The notes under the pieces were generated by a model. The model was not told where the DNA came from. It made no database searches and saw only the letters and a list, made by a program, of their open reading frames with translations. The position numbers and the translations under genes are program-made. Positions 10,109 to 21,000 of a DNA stretch of 60,608 bases are shown here, piece after piece. The stretch comes from Nemertoderma westbladi (lineage: Eukaryota > Xenacoelomorpha > Nemertodermatida > Nemertodermatidae). The DNA lies in contig JAUCBJ010001688.1 of assembly GCA_032718475.1 (NCBI GenBank), positions 1 to 60,608 of the forward strand, given 5' to 3'. Every line of letters starts with the position of its first letter. Position 1 is the first letter of the stretch.

Positions 10109-11239
10109 CTACATTAGACTACTACTACTACTACTAGGATCGGCATGCTGCATTGCAGCTGCATTTTTAAGAATGCTGTGCCGGCTTATCGACAAAATTG
10201 CACCGCCAAATTCCCTATCACCCATGACATTTGCTAGATCATCCGCATCTTCAAGGCCAGTGTCCTTTAAGATGCGTCTCAAGAAAGTCATGGGCTGTCC
10301 ACCATGCTTATTCACTCCATGAGGCTGCCAAAGTACAAGATTATGCACTGGCTGGTCCTCACGGCGAAAGCAATGTCCTGCAAAGCGGAGGCGATTTTGT
10401 TCTAGTGTCAAGCTTGGGGGAACCAATGAGACACCTCCAATGTTATATAATGTCTCGTTGGAGATGTGTGCATTGTACTTGACACAATGAACCCGGCGTA
10501 GCATTCTTGTGAATGTGCCATCCAGAGAATTGGTGTACTCAGCAGTTAGAGCCCAGCATGGACTCCCATAGAGGAGTACTGGAACTACTGCTGCTCTAAA
10601 TAATCAGACCTCAAGTTTCCGATTAATTTTCGGTGACTTCCAAATCCTGGAAAGCCTATTCAAGGCTGCCCATGCCTTTCCCTTACGTATTCGAAGGTCC
10701 TCACCTGACTTCCGGATCCATGATCCCAGGTAACAGAAGTCATCCACATGCTCAAGCATACCATCTTTTGAGCTTATGCTCATCCGATCAGAGACTTGCT
10801 GAGGACTTTCAAAGTTAACTGTCAAAATTTTGGTCTTTCTGGAGATTATAAAAAGACCAACACTAGAAGCAGCATGTTCTAATGAGCTGAGGAGCCGTTT
10901 GGCTCCCTCTAGTGATTCTGAGAGTTCTCCTAAGTCATCAGCAAAGTCTAGATCAGTTAGGTACTTGGCAGGATTTCCTCTACTTCTGGAGCCAGTAGGT
11001 GGAGTTATCATCACCCCATCATCATTATGATGATATAAGGACATGCGTAGAACATAGTCAACAACAATTATGAACAATAATGGTGCAAGTGTGTCTCCCT
11101 GGAGGATGCCCCATAACACTTCAAATGGTTCTGTGTCACCGTCAACAGTAGACACAAATGTTGTCGAACCATCGTATACTGATCTGATTGCTGCAATAAT
11201 TTCATCAGGAATCCCATATAATGAAAGTATGCTGAACAT
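10109..11239 (-). pseudogene. LINE reverse transcriptase, copy B (5' truncated, one stop)
   Basis: This is the same family as 873-2351 but better preserved. On the minus strand from 11239 it reads through the LQGDTLAPLLF and FADDLG boxes to the C-terminus in a single frame, apart from one TGA near 10602 where copy A has an arginine codon. The protein ends in a run of serine codons produced by a (TAG)n/(ACT)n microsatellite at 10117-10136, which is probably the element's 3' tail. The 5' end is truncated at 11239, as usual for LINE insertions. It lies between a hAT fragment and a fragment of the dispersed family. Confidence 0.9.
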
Positions 11240-11513
11240 GAAAGAACAGAAAGATGGTGACATACAGTTTAGAATACATGATCCATTTCCAGGTGATCCA
11301 GGGTCATCAGAGGCAGTGGAAAATTCTCTACAGAAATTATGCCTACATTTTTTTTATCAGAAAACCGAAAGTGGTTAGTTGTTGTCATGGATGGTTTGCC
11401 ATATTCTCTGGCTATTGATATTCTAAAAAAAATACGGAGCTGGCATCACAAATTATATTAAAGCCTGGACTTGGACATATTCACAAAATTTTTATGGATC
11501 TATTTGAGATATA
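11240..11513 (+). pseudogene. Dispersed family, segment (a), broken copy
   Basis: Two frames, shifted at a T8 run near 11350, match 48960-49230. Shared features are a GDP-x-S ... AVE motif, then VVVMDGLPYSLAIDIL, then LKPGLGHIHKIFMD. The other copy reads WVAMVLDGSPMSLALNLL and LLVPGYAHMEKIMM. The protein family is not firmly identified; the P-G-x-x-H step recalls DUF6589-type proteins of invertebrates (inference). The 5' part is missing because the LINE abuts it. Confidence 0.6.
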
Positions 11514-11701
11514 ATTCCATATAACATAATGCATAACTATATAATAATTCAGCTGGTCGAGACAATGACAAATATAGAATAGGCCCTATAACAATATTAT
11601 AGATATATAATAATAATGAAATTTATAGAGGCACATAAATAATGGCTATAATAATGTAGCACATACTGAATTTGTAAGCCGGAAGTGTTTTCGAAATATT
11701 T

Positions 11702-12126
11702 AGTTTGAATTTATTTGCATTATTTTCCATTTAAATAGTTAAGTTTTTACGTTATTCAAAGATTATATTATGAAGTCCTTGTTGCATTGGTATAGTACAA
11801 AATTGTGGGTTTGTGCTTAACGCGTATGTGTATGTATGTCATACATACACATACGCGTTAAGCACAAACCCACAATTTTGTACTATACCAATGCAACAAG
11901 GACTTCATAATATAATCTTTGAATAACGTAAAAACTTAACTATTTAAATGGAAAATAATGCAAATCAATAACACAAATAATGTGTATGTCATACATACAC
12001 ATACGCGTTAAGCACAAACCCACAATTTTGTACTATACCAATGCAACAAGGACTTCATAATATAATCTTTGAATAACGTAAAAACTTAACTATTTAAATG
12101 GAAAATAATGCAAATAAATTCAAACT
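11702..12126. repeat. Perfect palindrome with a third direct copy
   Basis: Positions 11713-11838 and 11840-11965 are exact reverse complements (126 bp each) around a single T at 11839. A third copy of the right arm lies at 11990-12115. Counting 11 more bases, copies 1 and 3 match over 137 bp (11702-11838 and 11990-12126). The arm contains CACATACGCGTTAAGCACAA, related to sequence at 34782-34806. No open reading frame is supported. Confidence 0.95.
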
Positions 12127-12149
12127 GTATGTGTATGTAAATTGTATGT

Positions 12150-12193
12150 GTACGTATTCTGCACAGTTCCCATAGCATACGGCATGCTACGGG
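12150..12193 (-). repeat. Palindromic module shared with 34731-34775
   Basis: It contains a near-perfect 25-bp palindrome (12169-12193, built on TAGCATACGGCATGCTA) preceded by GTACGTATTCTGCACAGTTC. The same two blocks appear in the opposite orientation at 34731-34775. It looks like the end of a small repeat family. The following stretch to 12359 has no supported gene. Confidence 0.8.
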
Positions 12194-12485
12194 AAATCCC
12201 TAACGTATACCCATAGAATGTGCACTTATTAATATAGTGTTAGGTAGCTACCGGTACCGGCTAATCCGGCCACCACCTGCATAAAACCATTCTGCCAGTT
12301 CTCAACTGTCAGACAGTTGCATGTTGTGGAGATAAGCTGTCTGGCTGTACAGCTGTAGGTATAGAATTATATTCCCTAAATGCCGTGGATTTTCAAAATT
12401 TTATTTTAATCGAATTAACTTTGTAAAGATTGCTTTGAGTTCTCATTAGTATTGGTTCTATCTATTGTGTATCTATCGGTCAAGT

Positions 12486-12572
12486 GGTTCAGTAGCTCAG
12501 TTGGTAGAGCGTTGGAAATTATATGTGTAGTAGGTATCGAGTTCGAATCCTAGTAAGTGCGAATTATTTTTT
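12486..12572 (+). ncRNA. tRNA-like Pol III unit in U3 of the 5' LTR
   Basis: An A box (TAGCTCAGTTGG, 12493-12504) and a B box (AGTTCGAATCC, 12540-12550) sit 35 nt apart, followed by a T6 run (12567-12572). The D arm GCTC/GAGC pairs, but the anticodon, T and acceptor stems do not. This is therefore a degenerate tRNA or tRNA-derived SINE head, not a working tRNA. The boxes and T-run could still drive a short Pol III transcript. Twenty-one nt of its start recur at 34817-34837. Confidence 0.65.
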
Positions 12573-12629
12573 GTGCAGAATTTCAACTCATTTAAATTAA
12601 CCGCTACAAATTAATTGCATTTGTCTGTA

Positions 12630-12777
12630 CCAATAAGGCTGTAGTTATTTGATTGTAACCAATGTCGTGCAAGTTATATATTAGCTGGACCAATAAGCTA
12701 TCTTTAAAACCTTGTTAGAACCCATAGAACAATCGAGAATTTTCTCGATTGATTGCGGCACAAATTTAGTATATAAA
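12630..12777 (+). promoter_or_regulatory. LTR Pol II promoter: three CCAAT boxes, palindrome, TATA
   Basis: CCAAT occurs at 12630, 12659 and 12690, about 30 bp apart. A 20-bp inverted repeat AATCGAGAATTTTCTCGATT (12731-12750) contains GAAnnTTC, the core of a heat-shock element. TATAAA follows at 12772-12777, about 25 bp before an expected start near 12800. The order is that of a classic Pol II promoter. The 3' LTR copy lies at 29010-29157. Confidence 0.7.
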
Positions 12778-12910
12778 GGTGCGATTTCGTTCATTAGTAT
12801 ACTTTATATCTCTCAATCTTATATCTCAATCTTTCTCAGATTATCTTATCAATATTCTGTCGTGCTTAGTTTATTCTCAGATTACATTGTATTATAATTG
12901 TGTCTTCTGT

Positions 12911-12916
12911 AATAAA
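12911..12916 (+). terminator. Polyadenylation signal AATAAA in the LTR
   Basis: AATAAA lies 134 bp downstream of the TATA box and is followed by a TCTCTCAG/TTTTCTGTTTT pyrimidine stretch. In the 3' LTR the same signal (29291-29296) would end the genomic transcript. Its position sets the likely R region between about 12800 and 12935. Confidence 0.55.
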
Positions 12917-14290
12917 GTCAGAATATTCTCTCAGCTTTTCTGTTTTACTATGAATTCACTACGGTGAACAAACTCAGGGACAGGATGGCCGGCTAGAGAT
13001 CGGGCCGCAGCAATGAACGGGAACATCACGGGAATGTAGACGAGAGACAACTCGCAATACCATTTTAGAGTTATTCGCCCATCGCCTGAAAGGTTAGACA
13101 GCGTTCGATCCTTGCTACCTAAGTATAAGACCAAAAGATCAAAAGGTAGACGTAGTGACACGCTGCAAGCCTAAAATTACATCATAGGGACTGTACTGTC
13201 TTGATTCAGGAAAACCCACAGTAGACCTTCACATTCCTACGGGGGAGAGGGAGAGCATAAGCAGATACTAGTACGCAGATAGGACGTGGGCACACCGTTA
13301 CAAGGCATACACATTGGTTAGGGTGCAGCAAACTGTACGCTTAACTCTTGCTAAGTACAGGTGTGTGTGCGACTATTTGCAGTACGACGGTGTCTATTAC
13401 ATCAGAACTTGTAGGCTAGGGGGGTTGCTGTGTTTTCACCTGAATTGGGATTGTACCGTTCAGGCGGTAGGGCAGTTTACACTAGGCGCAAATAAATTGA
13501 GGCTATCAGGGATATACTAACATCTACCGTGTCCCCGCCAACGCCCTAATAGGAAGTTACCCGGACTACCTGGGTGACTAAAATTCTAGATAGGAGCCAG
13601 GATAGCTATTAGTACCCGTACGCCTACAGTAGTAAACTAACACATCTCTTCTTAGTATCAGGGACCTGGTACCTAAAATTGCCGAATTCTGGGCGTAGTA
13701 TTAACCTTATGCCTGAATTTGAGTCCTGGAAATACGCAAGAGGGGAAGGAACCTTATCATTCGTGAGTATTGGACCTACAAGTTATAAAATTAGAATATT
13801 CGTAAAATGCACACCGTACCCAGTAATTATATATGTGAAGGAGCAAAACTGTTTTGACCGTTCAGAATTAACACACGCGCGTTAGAAATTATTTACACCT
13901 CGAAATATATAAAATTAACTTTGTCCGTACTGTGCTTTGCCCGCTAGTTAGACATCTCCAAATCTGCTCTATACCTAGCTAGCGTCCCTTTGCCCAACCA
14001 TATAAATCACACCGCGGCAAAGTATACGAGCCCCTTAGTCCGTCAGTGAGTCAGCCTGATTTTAGGATTCGCTGCGCGGGATTTGTTTTACCGAAGTTTG
14101 TCTGCTCGTAGACTGTTTTCTGCCTCACCGGTTATAAGAGATCGATACTGCAATATATTCGCTTACTTAGGGTTTACTGTTTTGGTGAGAAGGTCGGATT
14201 TATGATTTGATTTACAAACTTTACAGTAGGATATTGCAGGTATTGTTACCGTCTCTTCCGATAGTAGGAATAGGCGTATCTCTTCAATTA

Positions 14291-15096
14291 GTAGGAATGT
14301 GTTTTACTGAACTACGGTTCGGTAGGACTAAAGTTATTTGAAAATTTTGTATTTTGAGGTAAAAATTTGTATTTGATTAGCTAAGTGCTAATTTTTTGAA
14401 ATAAAATTTGATTTGAACCGCGTGTAAAATATTTTGGAATTGAATACCGGTGTTTAAAAGGGTTTAAATACCATATTGTACCGGTACAAAATTTTCGTAA
14501 AGTAAAACCTAACTCTTTTGTTTTTCAGGATTCAGAACTCATTTCTAGACTGTAACGGGAGCAAGACCGTGTTTAGCAAGTTTGGGAGATAGATAACCCA
14601 ACAACTTTGGTTGGGAAAATCGCGTTTCGTCCGCAACGTTAAAAACGGAAAGGTTCACGTTCGGTTTGTATCTGGGAATCTGTTTTTCTGGAGAATTATT
14701 GGAGTGGGTGAGTTCGAAAGGTTGCATAAATAAGTTAGGCATTACCGTATTAGTTAAAATTATTGTGGGTTCCACTGTCTCAAGTATTTATGCATTCCGT
14801 ATGATTTCTTTGTTCATTGCTGAATTAGTCCGTATTATTGTATTTAATTTACCTTTTGATAACGCATATCGTTATCCGATTTATTTGTTATAAAATTGGC
14901 CGCTAGGCTAATTTTATTATATACTTATTCCGTGACATTTATTTTCTGTAAAATTGGCCGTTTAGGCTAATTTTATCCATCTGCTATAAAATCGGCCGGT
15001 AGGCTAATTTTATATGACTGTAATTAGTACCGTTTTATACAAATACGGTAAACTCGATACTTTGACACTCACTTCACTTGACTTACAACTACCGAA
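14291..15096 (+). other. BEL element leader (5' untranslated region)
   Basis: About 800 nt lie between the LTR and the gag ATG. No tRNA-complementary primer site is obvious just after the LTR. The first five bases repeat the candidate target duplication GTAGG, which may be chance. Short frames (for example 14666-14893) have no recognisable product. The last 200 nt hold three stem-loops. Confidence 0.6.
14890..15012 (+). promoter_or_regulatory. Three tandem stem-loops upstream of gag
   Basis: Positions 14890-14917, 14948-14976 and 14986-15012 each read (A/G)TAAAATYGGCC, a 4-5 nt loop, then GGCTAATTTTAT. Each forms a stem of about 12 bp with one internal mismatch. The loops and spacers vary while the stems are kept. 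They end about 85 nt before ATG 15097. A packaging, dimerisation or translation signal is plausible (inference). Confidence 0.75.
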
Positions 15097-18000
15097 ATGA
15101 GTGACAAACAAGACTATACGAAGAATACACAAACCGACTATGACTCGTGTGACGGAGATAAGTCAGCAGCGGAAGAACAACAGGGGAAGACTCGCGAGCC
15201 TACCGAACCTACACCGTGTGCGTCACCAGTACATCCAACGGGAGTACCGGATGCCGTAGTACGAGGCGACGGCAGGACCGAGGACTTTCTAACTGTTCCG
15301 CAACCTAGATATAGGGAAACGGAAATGGTAAGTTCAGCAGGAAGCACAGAAAGTGTGGTTAGAAGCGTCGGTGGATACATGGCGCATATAACCAGGAGCA
15401 TTGGAGAAGGCCAACGCATATTATACGGGTTGACCGCTCCGATGTCTCGATTCGAGTTCTACACCCTCCAGGTTAGAGTACAGAGTAAAGTATATAAGTC
15501 CGTAGATAATCTAGTTGGCCTACAAGATCTAGCCAGACAGAGACAGGACATGGATACTCAACTTAGAATCCTCGAGAAACTAATGATCACTAGAGAGAAA
15601 CTGATTCAGTTTAAGTCGACGATTAGACAGATACAACAGGAACAAGCGGACCAGTTGTTAGGTGAGTCAGTTTCGGACGAATTATTACAGCCCGAGGAAG
15701 AACAGGAACTGTACCGACTGGATGGACAATTAAAACACCTGACGGACCACTTACGCATGTGCGGCAAAGACGTCGGCGATTTGGAAACTTCATTCGCACA
15801 AATCGAATCAGCACCGGGAATACTAAATCAATCATTGGTAAGTATTCGTAGCGAAATCTGCGAGGGAAGTATAGTCACGTCAGAAGTTGCTCGACAACAG
15901 CAACAGTTCTACAGACAGCAACACGAGATGGAAGAACAAGCTCAACTTCTAATGATACAAACAGCAGTAGAGGAAGAGAAAATACGTGTTGCGAATGTAG
16001 CGAGAATCTCTCATCTGCAGGAACAAGCCGAACTCGAAGCGGCCGAAATGGAAAGGTTAGAGTTGGACATTGCCCAACAAGCGGCAGCGGCCGAGTTAGC
16101 GCAACGAACGGCAACAGCCGAGTTAGAGCGACAAACGGCAGCGGCAGCGGCAGCGGCCGAGTTAGAGCGACAAACGGCAACAGCCGAGTTAGAGCGACAA
16201 ACGGCAGCGGCAGCGGCAGCGGCCGAGTTAGAGCGACAAACGGCTGCGGCAGAGTTAGAGCGACAAACGGCTGCGGCAGAGTTAGAGCGACAAAGATTAG
16301 TTTCGGAAGCCAGAGTCGAGATGAAGACACGGCAAATAAAAGCCGAACAAGCGATACGACAAGCAGAGTTCGAGGCGCAACAACAACAATCGGAACAACG
16401 AGAAAAGGAAGTTAAACTTCGTTTCGAACTTGAGAAAAGGGCGAGAGAATTAGCCGAAACCAAGGAAAATCTGGATCTTCTAGCCCGCGATCGATCGATG
16501 AGATCTCGTGACGGACATGATTTGGACCAGTTAGAGGTAAGACATCGCCAAATTCAGGAACGGAAGAAGGAAGGAAGCGTAGGAGCACCCAGACGGGAAC
16601 GACAATTAGTAAAAGACGTGTGTCAACGATTCCCACAGGTAACTCATATGTTTGCACCGGTTACGACTAAGGAACCAGTTTCGATTGCGGGTAGTAGTGA
16701 TATTTCTCCTATCCATGGTGCGACGGAACACAGGTTTGTTATTCCGGACGAGTTTATACCGCCAAGAGCAGCGTCGTCGCCTATTCCGAGAGTCAAGGTA
16801 AGTAACCCACCGATTACAGATCGTAGTAGTTTATTAGTCGGACCTGCACTACTGACGACAAAACAGGTGAGTCCACCTTTGACACCTAAACCCGTTACAC
16901 ACTACGCTTACCCAATGACGTTTCGACCAACAAGGCCTTTGGATTCAAATGCTGTCATTCGCCCACCGTTCAACCAATTTACATCGCAATCTACGACTTC
17001 GAGGAAGACTTGTGAGCCTACCGAACAACGGAGAACAGTGGAGACGCGACCATTCAACCAATTTACATCGCAATCTACGACTTCGGGGAAGACTTGTGAG
17101 CCTACCGAACAACGGAGAACAGTGGAGACGCGACCATTCAATCAGTTTACGTCACAATCTACGACTTCGAGGAAGACTTGTGAGCCTACCGAACAACGGA
17201 GAACAGTGGAGACGCGACCATTCAATCAGTTTACGTCACAATCTACGACTTCGAGGAAGACTTGTGAGCCTACCGAACAACGGAGATCAGTGGACGATGT
17301 TCCGAAACGAGCCGTTAGAATTCGAACGACGCAACGGACGCGAGCACGTCGACCACCATATCCAGATGATAGTAGTACTTCGAGCGAATCGGATTACCCG
17401 AAACGCGAGGTATTTAGAACAGGGGTGGCCGATGAATATAAACGCGAGCGTTCAGACAACTCCTTTGCAGACAATCCTCCACAGAATACACCAATACAGA
17501 AGGCGTTACAACCAACGGACGCAATTAGTACACAACAGTTCGCCGACATTCTGCGACCAGTTGTCAACAAGTTGGCTCAGATCGAGGAGCGTCTGGAGGA
17601 AGTTCAAACCGATAGTTCGAGGAACATCGAATTCGAACACAATAGACACCCGAAGGCACCACAAAGACCGGTACCTTCAAACCCCACATCGTATCAGGGA
17701 AAAGCGCCTAGAAGGGAGAACATCAACCAGGTTACCAACCAAGGACGCGAAACTCTGAACGTTGCCGAGGAGATAGCGAAATTCGCAGCCAGACAGGGAT
17801 TGCCGGTACAACAACCACCGAAGTTCTCCGGTAGCTCAAAACACTGGCATACCTTCGTAGACTATATCGAATCCCAGATCGCCGTGTGCGCCTTTACATC
17901 ACGGGAGAAGTTCAATTACCTGCTCCAAACGTTGTCAGGAGAACCTAAACGTTTGGCGGAGACTTTCGTCGGTGTACCGGACGCTTTCGAACTAGCGTAC

Positions 18001-21000
18001 GATCGTTTAACTTCGATATACGGAGGTACAGTGAGTATGGCCAGGTCAGTAATAGAGGAACTCTGTAAGGGAGGGGCTATCACTAAACCCGTCGACTTAC
18101 TAAAACTAGCTGACGAGATCAAGAACGCTATCACTACCTTAAGATCAATTGGACAACTTGATTACGGGAATACCCCTACAGTTCTATTAAAGATAATAGG
18201 ACGACTCCACCATCGACTTCGTCGGGAGTGGAGGAAGGTCGAATACCAGCGAGAGGAGCGAGGAGGATTCCTAAAATTAGAAGATGTGTACCTTTTAATA
18301 TCCAGGGAGGCGGTAGTAGAAACTCGATCTAACTATACCGACCAGCACATCGTGGCAGAAGGGATCACACTGCCATCCTCCAACCGACAAAAACCCCAGA
18401 CAACATCCACAAAGACGGCCACTTACGCCACACCGACGGAATCACGACAATTCTCAGACGGTAATAGAGTATCTGCGCCCATTGGGACGAAACAGACGAG
18501 ACAGCAACTCAGCACCGACTTCAACGGCTGCCAATACTGCGAACATCTAGGTAAGCGGTATGTTGGTCACAAGTTACGAGGTTGTCGACAATTTCGCGAG
18601 TTGAACTCGGAAGAACGACGGCTGCAGATACGGCCACTGGACTCTTGTTGGCGGTGTACGCGACACGGACACGTCCGTAAGGATTGCCCAAATACCGACA
18701 CTTGTCCATCCTGTGGACGCAACCACGACGGTCTGCTCCACACAGACAGCCACACGCCGACGAAACGCTTCGCCAGGGAACACCCGGAAGCAGCAGCGAG
18801 ATGTGATGCGGCTTACCGAAAACGAGAATCGAAAACGACTCCAACATTCGTGACCCATATTGAGGATTGCTTCTCAGAACAATCCGGATCGTCGGACGAA
18901 GAATCAGAAAACGACGACGAATATTCTAATGGGGACGAACAACCGTCGATCGCCCTTCTAACCACTGACCAACTGAAGGGATTCAGTGTAATCCCGATTA
19001 AGGTTACTGGCACAAAGGGGAGCAAGAGGATCTATGCGATTCTAGATTCAGCCTCATCCCATAGCTACGTGGATGAAAAGATAGCTGACGTCGTAACGGA
19101 TCTCAGACAAGGTAAACACGTCAGTTATACAGTAAGTAGTATGCACGGACAGCGTGCAATACCAGTGACACGAGTTAAGTTGGACTTAGACTCTCTTCTT
19201 CCAAAATCGCAACACAGCGAGAGGGAGAGGTCTTTGTTGCCCTTTAGAGATCTAACCTTTGCGGCCACGAAGGACTTTAGTAACCTACTAGGTCCAGTGC
19301 CGGAACAATCTCTGGAGGACCGTAAGTATTTCAGACACCTTGGTGTACCCGAATGTCCTGTCAATTATAGATCGGTAGCAATGCTGATCGGGACGGACCA
19401 ATTCAACCTACATCAGGTGTGGGAAACCAGACCATCGGCAGTTGTAGCAGGAAACGCATACGCCTGCAGAACGCCGATAGGGTGGTATACTCGAGCGCCT
19501 GTGCGCACACTAGACGTAAGTGACGAGGGAGACGATGTACAGAGTACATATAGTTTATTGACTACAAATTCAATTCATTCCTTTTCACACGACGTGAACC
19601 ATACTACGCTACAGTCGACAAAACATCACAGACGTGTAACTAGTATGATAAGTCACAAGGAGCAGCTAACCCACAAGGTGAGTTTAGAACTTGGGGAGAA
19701 GACGAATCAGCTAGAGATTCCATCGACGACAGATGATAGGCTTGCGAGTCTACCTACCCCAATAACCTCAACAGTGCCCGTCGATATCGATGATGACGCG
19801 TTGAGAAATCATCAGTTGGAACAAGCCGCCTTGGACAAAGAATTAACGGAAAAGACTATCAGGTGGTTAGAACAAGATACAGCTGAACCTGGTAGCTACG
19901 AACCTTGTATGTCGGAACAGGAGAAACAATCTCTGAAGATCATGGAGGATACTATCCGACAGACGGAGGACGGACATTACGAGGTGGGTATGTTATGGCT
20001 TAGCCAAAGTCCTAAACTTATAAACAACTATCCACTGGCTTTAAGACGTCTACACTCAATACGACAACGTCTATTAAAGGACGAGAAAGCCCATCTGCAG
20101 TACAACACTCAGATGGAGACGTATTTGACTGAAGGATACGCTATCCGAATGACTAACCCGGAGCGAGTGACCGACCAGACATACTACCTGCCACATCACT
20201 ATGTGAGACATCCCGACAAACCAGATAAAGTACGCGTAGTCAATGACTGTGCGGCTCTGTTTGAGGGAATGTCCCTCAATAGTGAGTTGATGGATGGACC
20301 GAACATGAATAATTATCTTATGGGGGTGATTATGCGCTTCCGTCAGCGTCAAGTAGCCTTTACTTGCGACGTTGAAGCGATGTTTCACCAAGTAAAAGCG
20401 TTAGAGCGAGACAGAGACAGTTTGCGGTTTCTCTGGTATCCGGAAGGGGACTTAAGTCTACCACCAGCGACTTACCAAATGCAAGTTCGCGTTTTCGGTG
20501 CCAGAGACAGCCCAAATTGTACGATGTACGCCTTGAAGCAAGCCGCTAGAGATCAGAAACATCTGTATGACCCAGAGATAATTAGAATTGTAGAACGTGA
20601 CTTTTACGTTGATGACGGATTACAGAGTTGCGACACAGTAGAACGTGCTACAACAGTAGCACATCAATTACGGGACTGCTTGGCGGGCGGAGGTTTTAAC
20701 CTCACCAAATTCGCCTCAAACAGTGCCGAATTAGTTGACTCATTCGGAACTACTGAGCGTGGAGGTGGTGACATAGACCTAGAGTTCGAACCACTACCGA
20801 CGACTAAGGTGTTGGGGCTCTTTTGGGACCCAAACACAGACAACTTTCGAGTGAAGGTGAGACTGGACAGTCAAGGAAACACACTGACCAAGAGATCATG
20901 CTTGTCAAAATTGAGCCGATTGTTCGATCCGTTAGGATTCATCAGTCCAGTGATACTGCAAGCCCGCATTTATATGCGCAGTATATGGAAAGATGGACTA

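Larger units (their letters stand above)
12360..14290 (+). repeat. 5' LTR (1,931 bp)
   Basis: Identical to 28740-30670 except at two bases. The start is taken as TATAGAATT because the block preceding the 3' LTR (GGAGCGG) resembles the block before a possible related LTR at 54452. The end is taken before GTAGG. Termini are not the usual TG...CA. It holds a tRNA-like unit, three CCAAT boxes, a TATA box and an AATAAA, giving an approximate U3 of 12360-12800, then a short R and a very long U5. Short open frames inside it have no recognisable product. I find no convincing primer binding site after it. Confidence 0.92.

Noticed and set aside
12486-12572. Functional host tRNA gene
   Set aside because: Acceptor, anticodon and T stems do not pair; only the promoter boxes and D arm are kept.
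12712-13885. Small open frames of 60-76 codons inside the LTRs
   Set aside because: They have no domain, overlap promoter and polyadenylation signals, and are open in both LTR copies simply because the LTRs are identical.
15875-16463. Minus-strand open frames opposite the gag coiled coil
   Set aside because: They are shadows of the alanine/glutamate-rich repeat on the plus strand.
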